A program made the translations under genes and the position numbers. A DNA stretch of 64,000 nt from Winogradskyella vincentii (GTDB lineage: Bacteria > Bacteroidota > Bacteroidia > Flavobacteriales > Flavobacteriaceae). The notes beneath the pieces are model-generated. The model made no database searches. It was given only the letters and a program-made list of their open reading frames with translations, and was not told the DNA's origin. Positions 1-7,064 of the stretch are shown piece after piece. Location of the stretch: positions 1 through 64,000 of the forward strand of contig NZ_JAIUJS010000006.1 in the NCBI RefSeq assembly GCF_020166345.1, in the 5' to 3' direction. Numbering within the stretch: the first letter of the stretch is position 1; every line of letters begins with the position of its first letter.

Positions 1-324
1 GATAAATGGAATATTAGAACCGATGCTCAATACGAATTGGAAAATATTGTTGATGTCTTGAGAAAACACCCTGAAATGGTCATTAAAATTGAATCTCACA
101 CGGATAGTCGTGGTGGAGACCGATATAATATGAAACTTTCGGATAGACGCGCAAAGGCCACAAGAGATTATATAATTTCTAGAGGTATCAGCAAAGATAA
201 AATAGAAAGTGCCATAGGATATGGTGAAACTCAACTGTTAAATAAATGTGCTAATAAAGTTGATTGTACAGAGGAAGAACATCAAATGAACAGACGATCT
301 TACTTCTATATTATAAAAGAATAA
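1..324 (+). CDS. OmpA-family C-terminal domain protein (5' end outside window)
   Basis: The reading frame is open from base 1, so only the last 107 residues are present. They form an OmpA-like peptidoglycan-binding domain, with the motif SHTDSRGGDRYNMKLSDRRA followed by the usual helix, and an IGYGE strand later. The family anchors outer-membrane or periplasmic proteins to peptidoglycan. The apparent TTG start at 37 is internal to the domain and is not a real start. The N-terminal architecture (barrel, TPR or PD40 repeats) cannot be seen. A strong hairpin terminator follows directly. Confidence 0.9.
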   Translation, partial: DKWNIRTDAQYELENIVDVLRKHPEMVIKIESHTDSRGGDRYNMKLSDRRAKATRDYIISRGISKDKIESAIGYGETQLLNKCANKVDCTEEEHQMNRRSYFYIIKE

Positions 325-348
325 TTCAACCCTCAAATTATGTTAAGA

Positions 349-378
349 AGAGCAAGTTATATACTTGCTCTTTTTTTT
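349..378 (+). terminator. Rho-independent terminator after the OmpA-family gene
   Basis: A 7-bp stem AGCAAGT/ACTTGCT at 351-357 and 363-369 is followed by an unbroken run of T at 371-378. Confidence 0.85.
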
Positions 379-624
379 AGGATAACATCAAACACTGCTT
401 GATGAATAGACATACTTAACTATTCATGAAAAGACTAAGCCTTCCATCTAACTTAAGTAGTTGGAAACATCTCTTAATTAACCTATCCTAAATAGAGTGT
501 ACATGATTAAACAAAGCTACATGGTAGTACTTACTGAAGGATTAAACCTAAATTATAAAGCATTAGAATTTATAAAGTATTAAAAAATTATTTTACAATC
601 ATTCATTAACTAAATAATAGGCAT
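379..624. other. Non-coding stretch with several small inverted repeats
   Basis: The gap 325-682 holds no convincing gene on either strand. Apart from the two terminators at its ends it contains short dyads, such as CATCAA/TTGATG at about 386-404, ATGAATAG/CTATTCAT at about 403-428 and CTAC/GTAG at about 521-534. No promoter matching TTG-N17-23-TAnnTTTG was seen. It could be a decayed region or a small RNA. Nothing decides between these. Confidence 0.35.
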
Positions 625-650
625 AAAAAAAAGCCACATTTCTGTGGCTT
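625..650 (-). terminator. Terminator of the CAP-domain lipoprotein gene
   Basis: Read on the minus strand, the stem AAGCCACA/TGTGGCTT (631-638 and 643-650) with a GAAA loop is followed by T8. It lies 32 bases beyond the stop codon at 683. Confidence 0.85.
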
Positions 651-682
651 AAATCTTGCTATTAATCAACTTTTTGAGCGGC

Positions 683-1180
683 TTAACGCTTTATGAAGAT
701 ATTGGTAAAGTACCACTTACCCTCATTGTTTTGTTCGGCTGAGATATCAAAATCTGTAAAATCGCCTTCAATATTATCTTTATGACTTGGGCTATTTAAC
801 CAAGCTCCAACTACTGATTCTGCATTACTAAAACCATATGCTACATTTTCTGATACTATTGCAGCAGAAGCATTAGCTTGTAAACTTTGCTTTCTTTGAA
901 AAAAGTTATCGTGAGATACGTTATCCACCTCTATCATATAATCAGTATGCGTATAAGCAACCGCTTTAACTGTTCTATGATCATTTAATGGATTTAATCC
1001 TTCCAAGATTCTATGCTGATTTATCAACTCCATGATCTCAATTTCAATCTGCTTTGCTACTGGTGCAACTGGTACCTCAATGGAATTAATACTATCTTCT
1101 GCCACGCTCTCTGTAGAACATGATGTTAAGCCTAAAAATATAATCAGAGCCAGGGCAGGCAAGATTCTAGATACTTTCAT
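683..1180 (-). CDS. CAP (SCP/PR-1) domain lipoprotein
   Basis: This is a secreted protein of 165 residues. An N-terminal hydrophobic segment ends in the lipobox GLTSC (Cys21), so it should be a lipoprotein. Residues 48-165 form a CAP domain: H78 and H90 in the first part, SENVAYG (E111), and the W-x-x-SPSH motif (H133), matching the conserved His/Glu cleft of the family. Bacterial CAP proteins are extracellular or envelope proteins of mostly unknown biochemical role. It is a single gene with its own terminator. The start is supported by the signal peptide. Confidence 0.88.
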   Translation of the reverse strand: MKVSRILPALALIIFLGLTSCSTESVAEDSINSIEVPVAPVAKQIEIEIMELINQHRILEGLNPLNDHRTVKAVAYTHTDYMIEVDNVSHDNFFQRKQSLQANASAAIVSENVAYGFSNAESVVGAWLNSPSHKDNIEGDFTDFDISAEQNNEGKWYFTNIFIKR

Positions 1181-1261
1181 AAGTAGGTTATTTTAGTTTG
1201 GGATTACTAATTTATAAGCCTACTTAGGTAATTTCCGTTAAACAAATGTTAAAATCGATTA

Positions 1262-1310
1262 AAAACATGTATTTCATCGAATTTTATTGCAAAACATCGA
1301 TGAAATGCAT
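1262..1310 (-). terminator. Long imperfect hairpin between pdxH and the CAP gene (terminator or operator)
   Basis: Two 14-base arms (1267-1280 and 1297-1310) match at 13 of 14 positions around a 16-base spacer and are centred on ATTTCATCGA/TCGATGAAAT. On the minus strand the hairpin is followed by GTTTTT, so it could terminate pdxH transcription. Its ATCGAT-rich symmetry, and further ATCGAT copies nearby, also fit a protein-binding site upstream of the CAP gene. Confidence 0.45.
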
Positions 1311-1371
1311 CCAAAATCTAATTTTTTATGTTTTACAGCGATTTTTTTTGCCGTTAATCGATTATTAAAAC

Positions 1372-2019
1372 TTAAGGACAGAGACGTTCAACCTTCCAAT
1401 TGTAGTCCTCTTGAAGTTTGTATCTAATCCTATCATGAAGTCGGTTTGGCCTGCCTTGCCAAAATTCTAATTCTATCGGTCTAACAATATAACCACCCCA
1501 AAAATCAGGTCGTTCTATTTCTTTACCCTCGTACTTCTTTTCTAGAATTTTTAGTTTTTCGTCCAGTATATTTCTATTGGCTATTGGTTCACTTTGGTTT
1601 GATACTATGGCACCTAATTGGCTACCCCTTGGACGAGATTCAAAATAACCATCACTTAAATTTTCCGATATCTTTTCTGCTTTACCTTTAATTATTATTT
1701 GACGCTCTGCTGAATGCCAAAAAAAGGATAAGCACACATTAGGGTTGGATTTAATGGCTTTTCCTTTTTCACTTTCATAATTAGTATAAAAAATGAACCC
1801 TTCATATGTGTATTTTTTAAGTAGTACTACTCTACTCTTTGGGTATCCATCTAAACCAATTGTAGAAATGGTCATGGCATTTGCTTCGTCAATATTAAAA
1901 TGAGTATCCACTTCTATAAACCAATCCCTAAAAAGTTCTAGAGGGTTTTCAGGTACATTTTCAAGTAATAATTCCCCTTTTTCGTAAGATTTTCTGTAAT
2001 CACCTAAGTCTTTTTCCAT
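1372..2019 (-). CDS. pdxH: Pyridoxamine 5'-phosphate oxidase
   Basis: This is an FMN-dependent oxidase that converts pyridoxine or pyridoxamine 5'-phosphate to pyridoxal 5'-phosphate, the last step of vitamin B6 synthesis and salvage, in the cytosol. Family marks include SRVVLLKKY (FMN phosphate contact), SFFWHSAERQI, the ESRPRGSQLGA segment, and the C-terminal WQGRPNRLHDRIRY signature ending in ERLCP. An upstream in-frame ATG at 2040 would add seven residues. I prefer the ATG at 2019, which begins MEKDLGDYRKSYEKGEL like most homologues. It reads away from the divergent gene at 2091. Confidence 0.95.
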   Translation of the reverse strand: MEKDLGDYRKSYEKGELLLENVPENPLELFRDWFIEVDTHFNIDEANAMTISTIGLDGYPKSRVVLLKKYTYEGFIFYTNYESEKGKAIKSNPNVCLSFFWHSAERQIIIKGKAEKISENLSDGYFESRPRGSQLGAIVSNQSEPIANRNILDEKLKILEKKYEGKEIERPDFWGGYIVRPIELEFWQGRPNRLHDRIRYKLQEDYNWKVERLCP

Positions 2020-2090
2020 AGTATTACTAAGATAATTCAAATTTTTATTTCAATTAGTAAATTGATTATTTTTAAGGCTAAATTAAACAA

Positions 2091-2402
2091 ATGTTTATTG
2101 GTCAATTTATATTAAGTACTATTCTCATAGTATGTGCTCTCCTTATTAATCGAAACCCTAATTTAATAGCGGGTTATAACTCTTTAAGTGCAGAAGAAAA
2201 AGCCAAAATTGACATTAAAAGCCTATCTAAATTTCTCATGACTGTTTTAATTGTAATAGGATTAACAACACTAGTGCTTTGTATAATTCTAGCTAATTTA
2301 GATATTAAAGCACACTATATTTATTTAGTGAATTGTACGATTATTGTTTTGGGAGTGATTATAGCTTCCATATATGCGAATAATAGTTTTAAAGTAAAAT
2401 AA
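2091..2402 (+). CDS. DUF3784-type small membrane protein
   Basis: The protein has 103 residues and three predicted membrane helices (about 1-20, 48-69 and 76-96). The motif LIAGYNSLSAEEKAKID between the first two helices is the typical signature of DUF3784 proteins, whose function is unknown. It ends 8 bases before the convergent rnz stop codon, with no hairpin between them. Confidence 0.8.
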   Translation: MFIGQFILSTILIVCALLINRNPNLIAGYNSLSAEEKAKIDIKSLSKFLMTVLIVIGLTTLVLCIILANLDIKAHYIYLVNCTIIVLGVIIASIYANNSFKVK

Positions 2403-2410
2403 AGCTTTAA

Positions 2411-3316
2411 CTAAAACTCAAAGGAAACTCCATCTTTGGCAAGCAAGACATTCTCAAAAACCTCCTGAGCCTCTTTCTTAAATAAGCCGTATCCGTTATA
2501 TCTTGTTGAGTAGTGTCCTAGGACCAAAGTTTTTACTGATGCCTTTTTAGCAATTGTCGCAGCTTGTTTTGCTGTGCTATGCTTAGTTACCTCACATAAG
2601 TCTTCATTCTTATTCAAAAACGTTGATTCATGATATAAAACATCAGCCTTTTTAATAATCGGAATTATTTCTTCACTATACTTTGTATCACTGCAATAGG
2701 CATAACTTTTTGTTGGCCTTGGGTCTAGTGTTACAGTTTCATTTTTAATTAGCTCTCCATCATCATTAACAACATCCGCACCTTGTTTTAATTTTCTGAA
2801 ATAAGCCATATTTATATTGGCTTTTAATACAGCCTTCATGTCTAATTTACGCTCATCAGGTTTTTCCTTAAATAAAAAGCCATTGGTGTATACACGATGA
2901 TCTAACGGAACGGTATGTACTTCTACCTTGTCATCCTCAAAAATTAATTCCGATTTTTTGGAATCCAGCTCATGAAAAATCAAAGGGTAGTTAGTCCAAG
3001 AATCCGAAAGTTTCATTTGCAGTGTAATTACTTCTTTTAATCCTTTTGGAGCATAAATATGAAGCTCAGTTTCACGAGTTAAAAGTCTAAACGTACTTAT
3101 TAAACCAACTAAACCAAAATAATGATCTCCATGAAGATGAGAAACAAAAATATGCTTAATCCTGGAAAACTTAATCTTATGTCGCCTTAGCTCCACCTGA
3201 GTACCTTCACCACAATCAATAAGAAACATGTGGTTTTTAATTTCCAGCACTTGAGAAGTTGGGTTTGTATTGGTCCTTGGTGTAGCACTGTGACAGCCTA
3301 ATATGGTGAGTTTCAT
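2411..3316 (-). CDS. rnz: Ribonuclease Z
   Basis: This metallo-beta-lactamase-fold endonuclease removes 3' trailers from tRNA precursors. At 301 residues it is the short bacterial form. The zinc motif SHLHGDH is at residues 59-65 (H60, H62, D64, H65), with later ligands in YCSDT, YHEST and LGHYSTRY. It starts 3 bases after the stop of the STAS-like gene, so it is probably the last gene of the pyrR-pyrB-STAS-rnz transcript. Confidence 0.95.
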   Translation of the reverse strand: MKLTILGCHSATPRTNTNPTSQVLEIKNHMFLIDCGEGTQVELRRHKIKFSRIKHIFVSHLHGDHYFGLVGLISTFRLLTRETELHIYAPKGLKEVITLQMKLSDSWTNYPLIFHELDSKKSELIFEDDKVEVHTVPLDHRVYTNGFLFKEKPDERKLDMKAVLKANINMAYFRKLKQGADVVNDDGELIKNETVTLDPRPTKSYAYCSDTKYSEEIIPIIKKADVLYHESTFLNKNEDLCEVTKHSTAKQAATIAKKASVKTLVLGHYSTRYNGYGLFKKEAQEVFENVLLAKDGVSFEF

Positions 3317-3319
3317 TTA

Positions 3320-3652
3320 TTAAAATCCTAAATCTCGCTCAATGTCTTCCATCTCAATAATATCGTATGCTTCTTGTGTAGTTGGTACCACAACTATTTC
3401 ATCGGGCATCTCATCTAAATCAACCATATCGGTAACAATAACAAATGATTTTTTATCACCTCTATGTTTATTGCTTAAGCGCAGAAACTCAATAATATCT
3501 TCTAATTGAATTTTTTCAATACTTGTAAGATTAACAATTAAATGATAATTTTTGAACTTATCATAACCCTGTTCAATATTGTTTACAAGTGTTTTTACCG
3601 AAGCTTTTTCTTGTGTTATAATAGTTACGTTACCGTCTCTATCGATTATCAT
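3320..3652 (-). CDS. Small STAS-like protein linked to ribonuclease Z
   Basis: This 110-residue cytosolic protein alternates beta strands and helices, with the core FKNYHLIVNLTSIEKIQLED and then FVIVTDMVD. That pattern resembles a STAS or anti-sigma-antagonist fold, but there is no obvious phosphorylatable serine motif. Homologues beside rnz in flavobacteria are often labelled ribonuclease Z by neighbourhood, but this protein has no metal-binding motif and cannot be the nuclease. It lies 3 bases from both pyrB and rnz. Its function is unknown. Confidence 0.7.
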   Translation of the reverse strand: MIIDRDGNVTIITQEKASVKTLVNNIEQGYDKFKNYHLIVNLTSIEKIQLEDIIEFLRLSNKHRGDKKSFVIVTDMVDLDEMPDEIVVVPTTQEAYDIIEMEDIERDLGF

Positions 3653-3655
3653 ATC

Positions 3656-4585
3656 TTATTGCTTAATTTTTGATGCTAATAAATATATAACTGCCATTCT
3701 AATTGCGACACCATTCTCTACCTGGTCTAAAATTATAGCTTGCTTAGAATCTGCCACATCACTGGTTATCTCTACTCCACGATTTATTGGTCCTGGGTGC
3801 ATTATTACTATATCCTTATTTAAACTATTCAATATATCTTTATTTACACCAAATTGCTGGGTATATTCTCTAGTTGATGGAAAATAGCTGATATCCATTC
3901 GTTCATTTTGTACTCTAAGCATATTGGCCACATCACACCATTCTAATGCCTTTCTTAAATTCGTTTCAACAATTACGCCAAGTTCTTTAATATATTTAGG
4001 AATTAATGTTTTAGGGCCACAAACCATGACGTTGGCACCTTGAAGTTGCAAGGCATAAATATTAGATAACGCCACTCTACTGTGTAAAATATCACCAACA
4101 ATAACAACATTTTTTCCTTTTACCGTTTCTAGCTTTTCTCTTATTGAATATGAATCTAATAAGGCCTGTGTTGGGTGTTCATGAGCACCATCTCCAGCAT
4201 TAATAATACTTGCGTTAACATGCTTTGACAAAAAAACACCAGCGCCAGGATTTGGATGTCTCATAACAACCATATCAACCTTCATTGATAAAATGTTATT
4301 AACCGTATCCACCAAAGTTTCTCCTTTTTTAACTGATGATTGTGAAGCGGAAAAATTGATTACATCTGCAGATAATCTCTTTTCAGCAAGTTCAAAAGAC
4401 AATTTTGTTCGAGTTGAGTTTTCGAAAAATAAATTTGCTATGGTAATGTCTCTTAGTGAAGGAACTTTTTTAATTGGTCTATTAATGACTTCTTTAAACT
4501 GATCTGCTGTTTCAAAAATCAGTTCTATATCCTCCTTTTTGAGATACTTAATTCCTAATAAGTGGTTAACACTTAATTCACTCAT
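3656..4585 (-). CDS. pyrB: Aspartate carbamoyltransferase catalytic subunit
   Basis: The enzyme joins carbamoyl phosphate and aspartate to give carbamoyl-aspartate, the committed step of pyrimidine synthesis. At 309 residues it has normal length. The carbamoyl-phosphate loop NSTRTKLSFE is at residues 56-65, with SSVKKGET, MRHPNPGAG, HEHPTQALLD and the aspartate-side HPGPINRGVEI. No pyrI regulatory subunit gene lies nearby, as expected for enzymes that work as catalytic trimers. It lies 25 bases downstream of pyrR in the same operon. Confidence 0.96.
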   Translation of the reverse strand: MSELSVNHLLGIKYLKKEDIELIFETADQFKEVINRPIKKVPSLRDITIANLFFENSTRTKLSFELAEKRLSADVINFSASQSSVKKGETLVDTVNNILSMKVDMVVMRHPNPGAGVFLSKHVNASIINAGDGAHEHPTQALLDSYSIREKLETVKGKNVVIVGDILHSRVALSNIYALQLQGANVMVCGPKTLIPKYIKELGVIVETNLRKALEWCDVANMLRVQNERMDISYFPSTREYTQQFGVNKDILNSLNKDIVIMHPGPINRGVEITSDVADSKQAIILDQVENGVAIRMAVIYLLASKIKQ

Positions 4586-4610
4586 ATATATCTACTTTTT
4601 GCAGTCACTT

Positions 4611-5150
4611 TTATTTATTTATCAAATACACTGCATCTTCTCCTTCATTTTCTACCCAATTCACTTTTACCTTTTGATCATCGATTGCATCTACTTGTCG
4701 TCCTTTATAATTAGGCTGTATTGGTAAATGACGGCTAAATCTTCTATCAATTAGCGTTAGTAATTCAATATTATTAGGTCTCCCAAAAGATTGAATTGCG
4801 GTCAATGCAGATCTTATACTTCTACCAGTATAAAGCACGTCGTCAATAAACACCACATTCTTGTTTTCTACTATAAAATCTATTTCGGTAGTATTGGCTT
4901 CAAGTGGTTTTTCGCCTCTTCTAAAGTCATCACGGAAAAATGTAATATCGAGGTGACCAATTTCTACATTTTTAATCTTATAATCTTCTTTAAGCATTTT
5001 TGCCAAGCGGTTTGCCAAAAACTTCCCTCTTGGTTGAATTCCTATAAGAACTGTATCAGTAAAATCATCATGGTTTTCAATGAGTTGGCAAGCCAATCGG
5101 TGGAGTGTAATGCTGACTTCTTTAGAGTTAAGTAAAACTTTTTGACTCAT
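4611..5150 (-). CDS. pyrR: PyrR-type uracil phosphoribosyltransferase / pyrimidine regulator
   Basis: This 179-residue phosphoribosyltransferase-fold protein has the PRPP loop VVFIDDVLYTGRSIRS (residues 99-114), GIQPRGKFLANRL and GHLDITFFRDDF, all characteristic of PyrR. Family members bind pyr mRNA leaders in response to UMP and often convert uracil plus PRPP to UMP. It heads the pyrR-pyrB-STAS-rnz operon. The promoter (5176-5205) predicts a leader of only about 20 bases, too short for a classical PyrR attenuator ahead of this gene. Any RNA regulation would have to act elsewhere, and the catalytic role may matter most. Confidence 0.92.
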   Translation of the reverse strand: MSQKVLLNSKEVSITLHRLACQLIENHDDFTDTVLIGIQPRGKFLANRLAKMLKEDYKIKNVEIGHLDITFFRDDFRRGEKPLEANTTEIDFIVENKNVVFIDDVLYTGRSIRSALTAIQSFGRPNNIELLTLIDRRFSRHLPIQPNYKGRQVDAIDDQKVKVNWVENEGEDAVYLINK

Positions 5151-5175
5151 ATTTTATCCAATCAATGCTGGGTTG

Positions 5176-5205
5176 CAAAGTTAAGTTAAATAATTTGAGA
5201 ATCAA
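5176..5205 (-). promoter_or_regulatory. Flavobacterial sigma-A promoter of the pyrR operon
   Basis: On the minus strand, TTG (5203-5205), a 19-base spacer and TAACTTTG (5176-5183) match the Flavobacterium consensus TTG-N17-23-TAnnTTTG exactly. It lies 26 bases from the pyrR start codon. Confidence 0.75.
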
Positions 5206-5346
5206 ATTAAAGAATCTGCATAAAAGGAGATATGAAATTAAGACTTTCATAATTCTTCAAATATGTTGATTTTAATGACATTTATCACACAAAGTATGGT
5301 ATACTAATGACTATCTTTACGCACCTAAAATTAAATTAGAATTTTC

Positions 5347-6990
5347 ATGAACAGCGACTATAACAAGTGGTACCATCCCTATAAACCAAACAAAAAATAT
5401 GAGAAAAAGGTAGCCTATTTTAGTATGGAATTTGGTATTCACCAAGGCTTAAAAATTTACTCAGGAGGTTTAGGCTTTTTGGCAGGTTCGCATATGCGGT
5501 CTGCCTATGAATTAAAACAAAATGTTATTGGAGTTGGTATGCTTTGGAAATATGGATATTATGACCAATCTAGAAATAAGGACAAGACCTTAAAGCCAGA
5601 TTTTGTTGAAAAGACCTATAACTTTCTTGAAGATACGGGAATAGAGGTGTCAATTAAATTACACGACAATCCAAATGTTAAAGTCAGGGCTTTCGTATTA
5701 AAACCAGAAATATTTGGAAGTGTTCCTATTTATCTATTAAGCACCGACGTAGAAGGTAATGACTATTTATCTCGTACAATAACCAATAATCTATATGATG
5801 CTAATGAGGATACTCGAATATCTCAAAGTATTGTACTTGGCATTGGTGGCGCTAAGGTTGTTGAAGCTCTTGGTGGAGCCGATACTTACCATCTTAATGA
5901 AGGTCATGCCCTACCTGCCTTTTATTATTTAAGAGACAAGGGTGTTAAAAAGAACAATTTTGTATTTACAACACATACGCCTGAAAAGGCAGGTAACGAG
6001 GAACGTGATGCAAATTATTTGAATCAATGTGGTTTCTTTGGACGTACATTATCTGCTGAAGAATTAGAAATGGAATCCGTTAATAACGGAAATATTAACT
6101 ATACGGTTTCATCTCTACGTATGGCTAAAAAAGCCAATGCAGTGTCAAAACTTCATGCCAAGGTATCACAGGACATGTGGAAAGGCTATAAGAATACTTG
6201 TAAGATTATACCAATTACAAATGCACAGAACCAAAATTTTTGGCAGGATCTTAAGCTCAAAAAAGTTTGGGAAAACAAAAAAGACAGTGCTTTTAATAAG
6301 CGAAAATTAGAATTAAAATCGAATCTTTTCGAGGAGGTGCTAAATCAAACTGAAAGGATTTTTGACCCAAAGGTTTTAACATTTGTTTGGGCAAGACGAT
6401 TTGCTGGATATAAACGAGCTGACCTCTTACTCTATGATATAGAACGTTTTGAACGTTTAATTTCTAATAAAAAATATCCCATTCAAATTATTTGGGCAGG
6501 TAAACCATATCCACATGATAATTATGGAATTGAAATATTTAACAAGTTGGTAAACTATTCTAAATACAAGCCAAATCTTGCAGTATTAACAGGGTACGAA
6601 ATGGACTTGTCTAGAAGGTTAAAAGAAGGGTCTGACGTGTGGCTTAACACGCCTCGAATTACGCGTGAAGCTTCTGGAACAAGCGGCATGACAGCCGCTA
6701 TGAATGGCTCTGTTAATGTTTCAATAAATGATGGATGGATTCCTGAATTTGAAAAAAACAATAAGAACAGTTTTGTTTTACCAGAACAAGACCATAGGAT
6801 TCCGGTACATGAACAAGATCGTTTGGATGCTGAAAATCTTTATGAAATACTGGAGAAAAAGGTAATACCAACATATTATGATAAGCCAAAGAAATGGCAA
6901 GAAATAGTTTTCAATGGTATTGAAGATGTATTACCAGAATTTTCGAGCCACCGTATGGCTGACCAATATTATAAGGAATTATTCAACTAG
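5347..6990 (+). CDS. Short GT35 alpha-glucan phosphorylase homologue lacking the PLP lysine
   Basis: This 547-residue GT35-fold protein belongs to the short phosphorylase-like branch. It keeps the substrate loop YSGGLGFLAG (38-47), HLNEGHALPAFYYL and ARRFAGYKRADLL (349-361), which carries the residues that contact phosphate in phosphorylases. In the cofactor motif, phosphorylases have EASGT-x-x-M-K, with the Lys forming a Schiff base to pyridoxal phosphate. This protein reads EASGTSGMTAAMNG, with Thr449 at that position (codon 6691-6693, ACA). It may therefore be a PLP-independent glycosyltransferase or an inactive or regulatory homologue. It is a single gene, divergent from pyrR and 15 kb from the glgE cluster, and ends at a shared terminator. 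Confidence 0.85.
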   Translation: MNSDYNKWYHPYKPNKKYEKKVAYFSMEFGIHQGLKIYSGGLGFLAGSHMRSAYELKQNVIGVGMLWKYGYYDQSRNKDKTLKPDFVEKTYNFLEDTGIEVSIKLHDNPNVKVRAFVLKPEIFGSVPIYLLSTDVEGNDYLSRTITNNLYDANEDTRISQSIVLGIGGAKVVEALGGADTYHLNEGHALPAFYYLRDKGVKKNNFVFTTHTPEKAGNEERDANYLNQCGFFGRTLSAEELEMESVNNGNINYTVSSLRMAKKANAVSKLHAKVSQDMWKGYKNTCKIIPITNAQNQNFWQDLKLKKVWENKKDSAFNKRKLELKSNLFEEVLNQTERIFDPKVLTFVWARRFAGYKRADLLLYDIERFERLISNKKYPIQIIWAGKPYPHDNYGIEIFNKLVNYSKYKPNLAVLTGYEMDLSRRLKEGSDVWLNTPRITREASGTSGMTAAMNGSVNVSINDGWIPEFEKNNKNSFVLPEQDHRIPVHEQDRLDAENLYEILEKKVIPTYYDKPKKWQEIVFNGIEDVLPEFSSHRMADQYYKELFN

Positions 6991-7013
6991 GTTCAAAAGA
7001 AACTTTTCCTAAC

Positions 7014-7047
7014 AAAAAAAAGCCTTTCATAATGAAAGGCTTTTTTT
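7014..7047. terminator. Bidirectional terminator between the GT35 gene and rpsA
   Basis: The stem GCCTTT/AAAGGC, extended by CAT/ATG, spans 7022-7040. It is flanked by a run of A on the left and a run of T on the right, so it can stop transcripts from both convergent genes. Confidence 0.88.
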
Positions 7048-7064
7048 AAAATATAATGAGAGAA

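Noticed and set aside
37..324. Complete small gene starting with TTG at 37
   Set aside because: The frame is open to base 1 and the upstream residues belong to the same OmpA domain, so it is a truncated larger gene.
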